Shown here one piece after another: positions 1 through 9,546 of a stretch of 64,000 nt of DNA. The stretch spans positions 1 through 64,000 of the forward strand of contig JAGVBT010000012.1 in assembly GCA_020059605.1 (NCBI GenBank), given 5' to 3'. Positions within the stretch are counted from its first letter, which is position 1, and the number at the start of each line of letters is the position of its first letter. Made by a program: the position numbers and the translations under genes. The notes beneath the pieces were generated by a model. It was not told the origin of the DNA, made no database searches, and saw nothing but the letters and a program-made list of their open reading frames with translations. This DNA comes from Deltaproteobacteria bacterium. GTDB taxonomy: Bacteria > Desulfobacterota > BSN033 > UBA1163.

Positions 1-120
1 AGTTCTTGAAACTGTTGGATGCTGAAACAAGTCGGTACGACTCGAAACCGAGTTCAGCATGACATTGTTTCTGTTTTTTGACTTTTTACGAGATCATCAT
101 GTATAACGAGATAAATTTTT

Positions 121-1422
121 TCATTTGGCAAGGTTGGGCAGAAACAGGGCAATCTTTGGGAAGGCCATCAATAGGGCTGCATTGATGAATAGGGCAATGA
201 GAAACGGAAAGATACCTTTAAAGATGGTCTCCAGAGGAATTTCCGGAGCGATCCCCTTGATCACATAGACATTGACTCCGACCGGGGGGGTGATGACGCC
301 CATCTCGCTGATCAATACGATGATAACGCCGAACCATATCGGATCGAATCCAAGACGAATGACCACCGGATAGATCACCGGCACCGTCAGAACGACCAAT
401 GCCATGGCATCCATGAAACACCCACCGATCAGATAGATCAAGACGATCACGCCCATGATGGCCATGGGAGGAAGGGGGAGTCCTTCGACCCAGTCCGCAA
501 GGATAAACGGAATGGTGGAGACGGCCATGAAATGGCCGAAAACGGTAGCGCCCGCAATCACGCAGAGAACCATGCAGGAGGTCCGCAATCCATCCTTGGT
601 GGACTCCCAAAAGGTCCGCCAGCTCAATTGCCGCCTCACCAGGCCGATCATCAAGGCCCCTGCCGCTCCCACCCCTCCTGCTTGAGTCGGGGTGAACCAG
701 CCGAGGAAGAGTCCTCCAATCACGATGCCGAATAGAATAAGGGCTTCGCCGATTCCCGTAAGCGCCCTTGTCTTCTCTTTCAGGGTGGTCGGCGTGCCTG
801 CCGGAGCGCAGGAGGGATTATGCCAGCAAATGACCCTGACCGTTAAAACGAAAAGGATGGAGAGGATGATTCCCGGGAGGATGCCTGCCACAAAGAGCTT
901 GCCGATGGATTGTTCGGTAATGATCCCGTAAACAAGAAAGATGGTGCTTGGCGGGATGAGAATCCCGAGCGTCCCTGCGCTCGCCACGCAACCCGCAGCC
1001 AGCGTGTCGTCGTAATGATACCGTTTCATCTCCGGGAGGGCGATCTTGCCGATGGTGGCGGCTGTGGCCGAGGTGGACCCACAGATGGCCGCAAAGAACC
1101 CGCAGGATACGACCGTGGCCATGGTCAGTCCCCCGGGCAGACCTCCAAGAATCGTATAGGCCGCGTCATAAAGTCTTTTTCCAATGCCCGAGGCGAAAGC
1201 AAACGAGCCCATGAGAATAAACATGGGGATGGCGCTTAATGGGAAGTTGGAGAATTGTTCAAAGATGTCCCGCGCCAGGAGTTTGAGACCCGATTGGAAA
1301 GAACTCAGGTAGGAAAAGCCAAGAAATCCGATAAAGGCCATGGCAAAGGCCACCGGCATCCGGATGAGAAAGAGGAGGATCAACAGGGCAATGCCGATGA
1401 CGCCGATGCTAACCGGATCCAT
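121..1422 (-). CDS. dctM: TRAP transporter large permease (DctM family)
   Basis: Multi-TM protein with DctM-like motifs (MPVAFAMAFIGFLGF, GCFMDAMALVVLTVPVIYPV). Follows DctP and DctQ. Start placed at the internal Met (MDPVS) at 1422. Confidence 0.93.
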   Translation of the reverse strand: MDPVSIGVIGIALLILLFLIRMPVAFAMAFIGFLGFSYLSSFQSGLKLLARDIFEQFSNFPLSAIPMFILMGSFAFASGIGKRLYDAAYTILGGLPGGLTMATVVSCGFFAAICGSTSATAATIGKIALPEMKRYHYDDTLAAGCVASAGTLGILIPPSTIFLVYGIITEQSIGKLFVAGILPGIILSILFVLTVRVICWHNPSCAPAGTPTTLKEKTRALTGIGEALILFGIVIGGLFLGWFTPTQAGGVGAAGALMIGLVRRQLSWRTFWESTKDGLRTSCMVLCVIAGATVFGHFMAVSTIPFILADWVEGLPLPPMAIMGVIVLIYLIGGCFMDAMALVVLTVPVIYPVVIRLGFDPIWFGVIIVLISEMGVITPPVGVNVYVIKGIAPEIPLETIFKGIFPFLIALFINAALLMAFPKIALFLPNLAK

Positions 1423-1924
1423 CTTCCAATACCTCAGCAAGGGACTTGAAGACCTCGATCAAAAAAACCAGGCAGACCGGGAGGGAGCAGAAGGCGATGA
1501 GATAGGCAAAGGGGAAGAAGGGAATATGCGAGGTGGATCCGATTTCACCGGCTTTTCGAAGGGAGTGACCATACAAATAACTTTGCCAGGCGATCAACAC
1601 AAAGATGGTCAAACCGAAGAAGGAGCTGATACAACTGAGCGTTGCCCGGAAACGTTTCGGCAACCTCATCAGAATAAATTCCACCCGGATGTGACGATTC
1701 AAGAGAAGGGCCATCGCGATGGCAGGCGCGATGGCAACGATCTGCGCCAGGCCGATGACTTCCGTGGCGCCCGGGACCGGCCAAAGAAAGAGTTTCGCCC
1801 CGACGACATCGACGAAATTGACCAGAAACATGAGAAGGATCCCTCCCATCCCTAACCACTCGATGGAACCGCTGAATGCCGATGTAAATCTTGCCAATCG
1901 ATCCAGCCCTTTTTTCGCTTCCAT
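1409..1924 (-). CDS. dctQ: TRAP transporter small permease (DctQ family)
   Basis: 171 aa, four-TM pattern, between DctP and DctM and overlapping DctM. Confidence 0.88.
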   Translation of the reverse strand: MEAKKGLDRLARFTSAFSGSIEWLGMGGILLMFLVNFVDVVGAKLFLWPVPGATEVIGLAQIVAIAPAIAMALLLNRHIRVEFILMRLPKRFRATLSCISSFFGLTIFVLIAWQSYLYGHSLRKAGEIGSTSHIPFFPFAYLIAFCSLPVCLVFLIEVFKSLAEVLEDGSG

Positions 1925-1951
1925 GCTCTATCCCTTCATGCCCTTCTTTTC

Positions 1952-1987
1952 CCCCGCAGGGAACGCCCGAAGGCGTTCCCTGCGGGG
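1952..1987. repeat. Perfect 16-bp inverted repeat with CGAA loop in the dctP-dctQ intercistronic gap
   Basis: CCCCGCAGGGAACGCC-CGAA-GGCGTTCCCTGCGGGG read directly. Confidence 0.9.
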
Positions 1988-2009
1988 AGATTCCATCCCT
2001 ATCGGTTGC

Positions 2010-3083
2010 TTACTTGACCCGGACCTCTGCAGGACCGGTCGAGGATTTGATCCCCAGCTCTTTTTGCTTCTTCGTCCAGAACTCTGCCCTCATGCGCGCA
2101 AAATTAATCAACTCCCTGGTCTCTTTTTCGGAATACCCTGCGGCGACCATGGATTTTACATATTTATCCAAAACCGGCTCAACGGCGGCCTTCCATTTTT
2201 TGATCTCTTCGCCCGGAAGCTCGATGAACTGCAATCCTTTTTCGATTCCCAGCTGTTTCCCGTCGATGTCGACATCATTCCACATCGCGGCCAGTTTTTC
2301 TTCGAAAGGATACTCGTTGAAGACCTTCTGAAGGGCCGGAGGAAGTTTGTTCCAGGCATCCCTGTTCATCACCAGGTAGAAGGTATAGACCTGGCCGATC
2401 TGCCAGCATTCGGTGACATACTTGGCGACTTCTGCCAATCGAAAGGCCCGGAGGGTCTCCATGGGGATCATCAACCCATCGATCACCCTCTTCTGGACCG
2501 CCTCGTAGGCCTCGGGCATCGGAATGGACCGGGGTGTTCCGCCCAATGCGCTCACCACCTCGGCAATGAAACCGAGGCCCCTCAGGGTCATCCCTTTGAG
2601 GTCCTCTATCTTATTCACCGGCTTGGTCGATGAAAGCACTACGTTGACCGGGCTGGTGTGCATCGAGAGCATATGAATCTTATCCCATTCCTTCGGTTTG
2701 AATTGGCGATAGAAATCGTTTGCCACCCGGTTGGAAACCCACGCATTCGGAAAACCGAGGGGCAGGTCAAGAGCCTCGGTCATCCGGAAGCGGCCATACG
2801 TGTAGCTGATATTAGAAAAACCGATGTCTGCAATTCCTTCGGCGACCCCGTCATAGATCTTGGCGGGCGTCAGCAGCGTCCCTGCGGGGAAATAGCGGAT
2901 CTTCAACTGTCCGCCCGAACGGGCTTCCAGATCCTTTACGAATTCCTCACAAATTTTGGACTGTCGAGCAGGAGCCGGAAAATAATTGACGAGTTTTAAT
3001 TCAACGGCTCCCCAAACCATTCCGGGCACCCCCATGACCAATAACCCCAGACAAACCCAGATCGCTTTCTTTCCCATGTCCAT
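2010..3083 (-). CDS. dctP: TRAP transporter substrate-binding protein (DctP family)
   Basis: Signal peptide; DctP motifs (FPAGTLLTPAKIYDGVAEGIADIGF, MPEAYEAVQKRVIDGLMIPMETL). Confidence 0.92.
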   Translation of the reverse strand: MDMGKKAIWVCLGLLVMGVPGMVWGAVELKLVNYFPAPARQSKICEEFVKDLEARSGGQLKIRYFPAGTLLTPAKIYDGVAEGIADIGFSNISYTYGRFRMTEALDLPLGFPNAWVSNRVANDFYRQFKPKEWDKIHMLSMHTSPVNVVLSSTKPVNKIEDLKGMTLRGLGFIAEVVSALGGTPRSIPMPEAYEAVQKRVIDGLMIPMETLRAFRLAEVAKYVTECWQIGQVYTFYLVMNRDAWNKLPPALQKVFNEYPFEEKLAAMWNDVDIDGKQLGIEKGLQFIELPGEEIKKWKAAVEPVLDKYVKSMVAAGYSEKETRELINFARMRAEFWTKKQKELGIKSSTGPAEVRVK

Positions 3084-3201
3084 TTACCTCCTGTTTGAAA
3101 AAGATTAAATTCTTGACGCCCCCCTTCCTTCTTGCCCTGGCCGCTGGAGATTCGAATCTCCTTGTTTCCTATTCTGATTCACCTCCTCCCATCAGGGGCT
3201 T

Positions 3202-4872
3202 TTATGTTTTTCCTTCCTTCTTCAGTTTTTTGATAATCTCCTCCTTTAATCGCTTTTTATCAACTTTTCCTACATTCGTCAAGGGCATTTCTTCGAGGAC
3301 CTCCATTCGTTCCGGCAGGAAGATCACCGAAACCTTCTTGCCCTTCAGATAGGCAATGATCTCGTCGAAAGAGACCTTCATCCCCTGTTTCGGTTTGACG
3401 AAGGCGCAGACCCGCTCCCCAAGGATAGGGTCCGGCATGGCAACCGCGGCGACCTGTTCCACACTGGGATGGCTGATAATCAACTCCTCCACTTCCCTGG
3501 CGCTGATATTTTCTCCCCCGCGGATGATGATGTCTTTCCTTCGTCCTGTCAGGACCATGCGGCCTTCGCGATCAAATTTGGCAATGTCTCCCGTCCGGTA
3601 AAACCCGTCCGGGGTAAACGCCTCCCTATTTTCAGCCTCTGACTTGTAGTAACCTCGAAAGATCGTGGGCCCCCCGGCCACCAACTCCCCTTCTTCTCCG
3701 CGGGGAAGTTCGTTTCCTATGGAATCGATCACTTTGTACTCGTCATAGGGACAGATCGGCCATCCGACGGTGTGAAAGACCGCCTCCTCCAGGTCATCCA
3801 GCCTTGTCTGAGCGCAGGGTCCCTCCGAACTGCCGTAGACATTAAAAAATTTGCATTTCAATCGATCATAAATTTTTCGTATCACATCTGGAGGCATATG
3901 GGAGCCGCCCGTTCCGATCACCCGGAGCGATGAAAGGTCGTATCGGTCCAGTTCCGGCGCATCGAGGATCTGTTGAACCTGGGCCACGGCGAGGATGGTC
4001 GTGGTCACCCTCTCCTTTTCGATCGCTTCCAGGATCTCCCTCGGCCGGGTGGAAGAGATCATCACCACTTTCCCTCCCGTGAGAAAAGCGGGATTCATGG
4101 AAACCTCGATCGCCATGTTATGAGTGACGGGAGTGGCGATCAGAGTGATATCCCTCGGACTTCGTTCCCAGGCTTTTGAACGGTACTCGACATTACAGAG
4201 CCAATCGTTATGGGTTCTGGGGACGAGCTTCGGGAGACCGGTTGTTCCTCCCGTAGGCATGAGATGGCAGATTTCTTCAGGGTCCGGGCGGAAGGGCTGG
4301 AGGTAATCGTTGGGATATCGTTTCAGGTCGGTTTGGCTTAAAAGCTCTTGAAAGGAGAGTGTTCCTTCGGGCAGATCCCCTCCTGATTCAGGGAGGCCCG
4401 CCACAAGGATATGTTTCAAGGAGAAGGGGCGGGACCGGAAGGCTTCGATCATCGGAAGATAATCTATTTTTTCAAACCTTCTCGGGACAATCCACGCCCG
4501 GGCCTCCGTGATCTCACAAAATTGCTCCATCTCCCTTTGAGAGAATCGGGGGACGCACATGACGGGGATAGCCCCCATTTTATGAAGACCGAAATAGGCA
4601 AAAACAAACTCGGCCCAATTGGGGACCTGAAGTAAAACCCGGTCCAGTTTCCGGATGTCCAATTCGAGAAAAGCGATGGCGGCTCGATCCGTCCATTCCT
4701 TTAGTTGCCGGTAGGTCAGCCTTACATCCCCTGCCACAAGAGCTTCTTTGTATGGGTATAGGTCGCAGGTTCGATCCAACATCTCCCCCAGAGGGATTCC
4801 TAACCACCACCGTTTTCTGCAGTATAAGTCAACCCTTTCCTTTGGGAAGGGATTCACCCCTTCAAGGACCAT
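3202..4872 (-). CDS. AMP-dependent synthetase / acyl-CoA (aryl-CoA) ligase
   Basis: AMP-binding motifs (LMPTGGTTGLPKLVPRTHND, YRTGDIAKFDREGRMVLTGRRKDIIIRGGENISARE). Start placed at MVLEGVNPF. Confidence 0.92.
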   Translation of the reverse strand: MVLEGVNPFPKERVDLYCRKRWWLGIPLGEMLDRTCDLYPYKEALVAGDVRLTYRQLKEWTDRAAIAFLELDIRKLDRVLLQVPNWAEFVFAYFGLHKMGAIPVMCVPRFSQREMEQFCEITEARAWIVPRRFEKIDYLPMIEAFRSRPFSLKHILVAGLPESGGDLPEGTLSFQELLSQTDLKRYPNDYLQPFRPDPEEICHLMPTGGTTGLPKLVPRTHNDWLCNVEYRSKAWERSPRDITLIATPVTHNMAIEVSMNPAFLTGGKVVMISSTRPREILEAIEKERVTTTILAVAQVQQILDAPELDRYDLSSLRVIGTGGSHMPPDVIRKIYDRLKCKFFNVYGSSEGPCAQTRLDDLEEAVFHTVGWPICPYDEYKVIDSIGNELPRGEEGELVAGGPTIFRGYYKSEAENREAFTPDGFYRTGDIAKFDREGRMVLTGRRKDIIIRGGENISAREVEELIISHPSVEQVAAVAMPDPILGERVCAFVKPKQGMKVSFDEIIAYLKGKKVSVIFLPERMEVLEEMPLTNVGKVDKKRLKEEIIKKLKKEGKT

Positions 4873-5056
4873 GGCTATTTCTCCAAGAGAGGACGACGGC
4901 ATGAGGAAAGTAATCGATATCATAGTTTTAATTTTCCCTCCCGTCAAGGGGAAGTCGTCCGAAATGGAGGTCTCGCTTCAAGGTTTTTCCTGAAAAAAAC
5001 CCCGTCACGTTTTCACCTGTTTTACTGATAGGTTACAAATTTTTTGTCGATTTTAC

Positions 5057-5084
5057 TTGACAAAAGTTCTGTTTCCAATATACT
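5057..5084 (+). promoter_or_regulatory. Candidate sigma-70-type promoter upstream of the second TRAP cassette
   Basis: TTGACA (5057-5062), 16 nt spacer, TATACT (5079-5084). Confidence 0.5.
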
Positions 5085-5289
5085 TGTTAAAAAATTCTCA
5101 AGTTCAAGAGGTGATGGAAGGGTTTTATCTATTTTTTAAAAGAAGCTGATTTTAGCGCCGAATTAAATCGAGGTTGTTTCCGTCAAATATTTTAGGAAGG
5201 AGGTGGTTTGAAAAGAATATAAGATTAAGGTTTTCAATTATAACTGTTTGATTTTAAAACGTATTCAAATCAAAAAGGAGGTTAGGAAA

Positions 5290-6300
5290 ATGAGACATTG
5301 GAAGTTGGTAGCATTCATTCTTGGTTTGTCCATAATGGTATTTGTAGCTTCGCCTGCCCTGGCGCAGATCAAGCTCAATTATTCGGTTTTCTTCCCTGCC
5401 CCTCATAAGAACGCGGTGCTTGCCACGGAGTGGGCCAAGGAGATTGAGAAGAGAACAGGCGGAAAGGTTCAGATCACGGTATTTCCGGGTGGGACCCTGA
5501 CCCCTCCGGATAAGAACTATGACGGCGTCGTTAAGGGGATTTCAGATATTGGTTTTTCAGTAATGGCCTATACCCGGGGAAAATTCCCTTTGACCGAGGT
5601 TTCTGACTTGCCCATGGGCATTAAATCCGGTCTGGTTGCTACGAAAGTGATCAGTGACTATTACAAGAAATTTACCCCCAAGGAATTTGATGAAGTAAAA
5701 ATCATGTACCTCCATGGCCATGGCCCCGGAATCCTTCACAGCAAAAAGGAGATCACAAAGCTTGAAGACCTTAAAGGGTTGAAGATCCGGTGCACGGGGA
5801 TGGCCGCCAAAATAGTCGCGGCTCTCGGGGCTACTCCTGTGGCCATGCCCATGGGCGAGACCTACGACGCCTTGAGCAGAGGCGTGGTTGATGCCTCCAT
5901 GGCGCCCCAGGAAGCACTGCAAGGGTGGAAATGGGGAGAAGTGGTGAAGTTCACCATTGAGAACTTCACCACCTCCTACAGCACCGGCATGTTTGTCGTA
6001 ATGAATAAGGCAAAGTGGAATTCCCTTCCCCCCGACATTCAGAAGATCATCGAGCAGGTCAACGAGGAGTATATCGAAAAACAGGGGAAGGTGTGGGATG
6101 AGATCGATAAAGCGGGAAGGGATTATACGATAGGCCGGGGCAACAAAATCATCTCTCTTTCACAGGACGAAAGCCTGAGATGGGAAAAGACGGTCAAACC
6201 CCTTCTTGATGAATATAAGAAAAACATGAAAGATAAAGGCCTGCCCGGAGAAGAGGTGCTCAGTTTCTATTTCCAGACGATCTACAAATACCAGAAGTAA
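5290..6300 (+). CDS. dctP: TRAP transporter substrate-binding protein (DctP family)
   Basis: Signal peptide; FPGGTLTPPDKNYDGVVKGISDIGFSVMAY; RBS AAGGAGG just before ATG at 5290. Confidence 0.93.
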   Translation: MRHWKLVAFILGLSIMVFVASPALAQIKLNYSVFFPAPHKNAVLATEWAKEIEKRTGGKVQITVFPGGTLTPPDKNYDGVVKGISDIGFSVMAYTRGKFPLTEVSDLPMGIKSGLVATKVISDYYKKFTPKEFDEVKIMYLHGHGPGILHSKKEITKLEDLKGLKIRCTGMAAKIVAALGATPVAMPMGETYDALSRGVVDASMAPQEALQGWKWGEVVKFTIENFTTSYSTGMFVVMNKAKWNSLPPDIQKIIEQVNEEYIEKQGKVWDEIDKAGRDYTIGRGNKIISLSQDESLRWEKTVKPLLDEYKKNMKDKGLPGEEVLSFYFQTIYKYQK

Positions 6301-6307
6301 TTGAGAC

Positions 6308-6342
6308 AAAGGGGAAGGGCGGATATCCCTCTCTTCCCCTTT
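6308..6342. repeat. Stem-loop in the dctP-dctQ gap of the second TRAP cassette
   Basis: AAAGGGGAAG ... CTTCCCCTTT, 10-bp arms. Confidence 0.6.
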
Positions 6343-6382
6343 ATATCATCCTGCAGAACCAGCGAGAGAAAAGGAGTCGTTC

Positions 6383-6865
6383 ATGAGGGCTTTTTTAAAC
6401 GGAACCAGAGCGTTAAGCCGTTTCCTAAATATCATCGCAGGGGTCAGCCTGACCTTCCTGATGTTGCTCACCGTGATGGACGTCATTTTAAGGGGATTGA
6501 GGATCCCGATTGTCGGGACCTATGAACTGGTGGCTTTTGCGGGGGCCGTTGTCATCGGATTCGCCATTCCCTATACCTCCTGGCTGAGGGCCCATATCTT
6601 CGTCGATTTTTTTATTTTGAAATTTTCGCAAAAGGTAAGAAATATATTCAATATTTCCACGCGGACGGTGGTGACCGTCTTATTCTTCCTGGTCGGTTGG
6701 AATATGATCAAATTCGGGATCGACCTGCAGCGGTCAGGAGAAGTCTCGCTCACCCTGCAGATGCCTTTCTACCCCGTTGCCTATGGCGTGGGGTTCTGTT
6801 GCTTTGTGCAATGTCTGGTGATGGTTTGCGATATTGTCAAGATTGCCGGAGGAGAATATGAGTGA
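6383..6865 (+). CDS. dctQ: TRAP transporter small permease (DctQ family)
   Basis: 160 aa four-TM protein between DctP and DctM. Confidence 0.9.
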   Translation: MRAFLNGTRALSRFLNIIAGVSLTFLMLLTVMDVILRGLRIPIVGTYELVAFAGAVVIGFAIPYTSWLRAHIFVDFFILKFSQKVRNIFNISTRTVVTVLFFLVGWNMIKFGIDLQRSGEVSLTLQMPFYPVAYGVGFCCFVQCLVMVCDIVKIAGGEYE

Positions 6866-8159
6866 AGTGACCATTGGAATTTTAGGCCTGGTGTTGGTGC
6901 TGGTCTTGTTTCTCACGGGCATCGAATTGGGTTTTGCCATGGCCTTAATCGGTTTCCTCGGGTTCAGTTATATTGTCTCTTTCCATGCCGGTTTGAACTT
7001 ATTGGCCAAGGACTTCTTTGATGTTTTTGCGTCCTATGGGTTTACGGTCATTCCCCTCTTCGTGCTCATGGGCCAGATCGCCTTTAATGCGGGGATTGCC
7101 AAAAGGCTCTACGACGCCTCCTACAAATTCATCGGCCACATTCCAGGAGGGCTGGCCATGGCGACCGTGGCGGGGGCCACAGCCTTCAAGGCGATCTGCG
7201 GGTCGTCGCCGGCCACGGCGGCCACGTTCGCCAGCGTGGCTGTTCCCGAGATGGACCGTTACAACTATGACAAGAAACTTTCCACGGGGATCGTTGCCAC
7301 GGTGGGAACGCTCGGCATTCTCATCCCGCCCAGCGTGACGCTGATCGTTTTCGGGATTATTACGGAACAATCCATCGGCAAGCTATTTTTGGCCGGGATT
7401 ATTCCCGGGCTGATCATTGCCTTCTTTTTCGTCGTCATCATCTATGCCTGGTGTAAGATCAATCCGAACCTGGGTCCCAAGGGCGGGAAATCGACCTGGA
7501 GGGCGAGAATCGCCTCCCTGCCGGAGGTGATCTGGGTTGTGGTGATTTTCCTGCTCATCATCTTCGGATTGATGAAAGGATTTTTCACTCCCACCGAGGC
7601 GGGCAGCGTGGGGACCTTTGCCGTTCTCGTTCTCACCGTCCTCAAGAGGGATATGAATTTCAAGGGATATCTCAAATCGGTGTCAGAATCGCTGCGAACC
7701 GCGTGCATGGTCCTGATGCTCATCGCCGGGTCGACGGTCCTCGGACATTTTCTGGCCGTGACCAAGATCCCGATGATTGCCGCCGACTGGATTATTGAAC
7801 TTCCTTTCCATAAACATACCATCATGGTCCTGATCGCGTTCATTTACCTTTTGGGCGGTTCCTTTATCGATGACCTGGCTTTCATGGTGTTAGCCACCCC
7901 CATCTTCTACCCAGTCATCATCAAGATGGGTTTTGATCCGATCTGGTTCGGAATGATCATCGGCGTCACGGTGATGATCGGGGTGGTCATTCCTCCCGTG
8001 GCCATCAATGTCTTCGTCGTGAAGAATATTACCAAGGTGCCCTTTGGTGTGATCTACGCGGGAGTTCTGCCTTTTCTGATCAGCCTCGTCGTTGGCGGCG
8101 CCTTGTTGTTTCTATTTCCACAACTTGCCCTTTATCTTCCCTCGGTATTGATGAAATAG
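6858..8159 (+). CDS. dctM: TRAP transporter large permease (DctM family)
   Basis: DctM motifs; paralogous to 121..1422. RBS GGAGGAG before ATG at 6858. Confidence 0.94.
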   Translation: MSEVTIGILGLVLVLVLFLTGIELGFAMALIGFLGFSYIVSFHAGLNLLAKDFFDVFASYGFTVIPLFVLMGQIAFNAGIAKRLYDASYKFIGHIPGGLAMATVAGATAFKAICGSSPATAATFASVAVPEMDRYNYDKKLSTGIVATVGTLGILIPPSVTLIVFGIITEQSIGKLFLAGIIPGLIIAFFFVVIIYAWCKINPNLGPKGGKSTWRARIASLPEVIWVVVIFLLIIFGLMKGFFTPTEAGSVGTFAVLVLTVLKRDMNFKGYLKSVSESLRTACMVLMLIAGSTVLGHFLAVTKIPMIAADWIIELPFHKHTIMVLIAFIYLLGGSFIDDLAFMVLATPIFYPVIIKMGFDPIWFGMIIGVTVMIGVVIPPVAINVFVVKNITKVPFGVIYAGVLPFLISLVVGGALLFLFPQLALYLPSVLMK

Positions 8160-8184
8160 AGAGACTGTAAGAGGAACGTTTTAC

Positions 8185-8232
8185 TTGAGGATCGCTTCGC
8201 TTGAGGAGCGCTTCGTTTGAGGATGTAGGATC
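8185..8232. repeat. 16-bp tandem repeat, about 2.5 copies
   Basis: TTGAGGATCGCTTCGC / TTGAGGAGCGCTTCGT / TTGAGGATGTAGGATC. Confidence 0.75.
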
Positions 8233-8268
8233 GGTTTTGTTTAAGCGAAGGGGCCTTTGCCTCAAACC

Positions 8269-9546
8269 TCAAGTTCTCCGAAGGAGAACGCTCCTCCAAC
8301 TTGATCTTCGTCGTCTTTTCTTCGGCCTTTGGGGCCACCAGGGCAATAAATCAGAGGGGACCGCGTTGCGAAGGAGACGGGGGACCTCCTCCCCTTTCGC
8401 CCGAGCTTTCAGGCCAAAGAGAAGAACCGCCTCCTCGAAATATTTCTTCGTTCTCATCCTCCTGGGAATGATTCCCCGATCGATCGCCTTCTTCAAATAA
8501 GGTTGGGCCAACAGAATTAATGAAGTCATCTCTTTTGTTCCTTTTGGGACAGAGAAAGGGGTGAGGATATCCCGAATGACGAGCCGCATGGTCTGGGCCC
8601 GGTAGAAGTGTTGCTCCTTTTCACCCAGAAAAGGGTGCTCAGGCGTTAAAACCTTCAAGGCGGGAGTCAGAAAAAGGGCAAAGAGAATATAATCCAAAAC
8701 AGGCCTGCCTATTTTTACCAGCTCATCCACGAGACCGAAAAGCGTCAGGAATACTTCCCGGTCGCGGTCTTTGTAGGGATTTCGATCTCCGAAAACCCTG
8801 TCAAGGCCGGGAAAGAGGGAGAGGAGAAGGTCCGTCCGGAGTATTAAACTCAGAGAGGGTTTTGCCGCCCCGTCCTTCAAATCCCGGAGGAATTCATCCC
8901 TCAGGCGGGAGGGGGAGCACTTTTTAATCTCTTCCCGGCGCCATAGAATTGCCTGATAGGTCCGGTCATCTATGGAGAATCCTGTACGGGTGGCATGACG
9001 GATGACCCGGATCATCCGGACCGGGTCCTGCTGAAATCTTTCATCCGGGTCGCCAATGGTGCGAATGATCTTCCGTTGGAGGTCGGCCATCCCGCCGACA
9101 TAGTCGATAATTGAGAAATCCGCAATGTTGTAAAAGAGGCCGTTGATCGTAATGTCCCGGCGAAAGGCATCCTCCCTGGGCGTTCCAAAACTGTCTGCCC
9201 TTATGGTTTCACCCTCTTCGTTTTGTGTCTCCTCAAACTCGGACCGGCTTCGGAAAGTCGAAACCTCGATGATCTTCCGATCTTTAAAGAAGATATGGAT
9301 GAGCCGAAACCTTCGTCCGATGGCGCGGCTGTTTTTAAAGAGGGCGCTGATTTCGTGGGGATGGGCGTTGGTGGCGATATCGAAGTCCTTGGGGACCTTT
9401 CCGAGAAGAAGGTCGCGAACGCTTCCTCCAACGAGGTAAGAGGTAAACCCATGCCGGTGGAGGCGGTACAGAACCTTGAGCGCCTCCTCGTCGATCATCG
9501 ATCTTGAAATCGGGTGTTCCGGTCTTGGAATGACAAGCGGATTCAT
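8269..9546 (-). CDS. pcnB: Poly(A) polymerase / CCA-adding-type nucleotidyltransferase (PcnB-like)
   Basis: YLVGGSVRDLLLGKVPKDFDIATNA, RRDITINGLFYN, RMIRVIRHATRTGFSID. Start at MNPLVIPRPEHPISR. Confidence 0.9.
   Translation of the reverse strand: MNPLVIPRPEHPISRSMIDEEALKVLYRLHRHGFTSYLVGGSVRDLLLGKVPKDFDIATNAHPHEISALFKNSRAIGRRFRLIHIFFKDRKIIEVSTFRSRSEFEETQNEEGETIRADSFGTPREDAFRRDITINGLFYNIADFSIIDYVGGMADLQRKIIRTIGDPDERFQQDPVRMIRVIRHATRTGFSIDDRTYQAILWRREEIKKCSPSRLRDEFLRDLKDGAAKPSLSLILRTDLLLSLFPGLDRVFGDRNPYKDRDREVFLTLFGLVDELVKIGRPVLDYILFALFLTPALKVLTPEHPFLGEKEQHFYRAQTMRLVIRDILTPFSVPKGTKEMTSLILLAQPYLKKAIDRGIIPRRMRTKKYFEEAVLLFGLKARAKGEEVPRLLRNAVPSDLLPWWPQRPKKRRRRSSWRSVLLRRT

Noticed and set aside
455-1855. 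Several + strand ORFs (60-171 aa) across the first TRAP cassette
   Set aside because: Antisense to well-supported DctM and DctQ; composition typical of high-GC shadow ORFs.
1719-2633. 304-aa + strand ORF
   Set aside because: Antisense shadow of dctQ and dctP; low-complexity Pro/Phe/Gly-rich translation, no family motif.
6301-6525. ORF starting directly after dctP
   Set aside because: Overlaps the intercistronic hairpin and the start of dctQ in another frame; dctQ is the supported gene.
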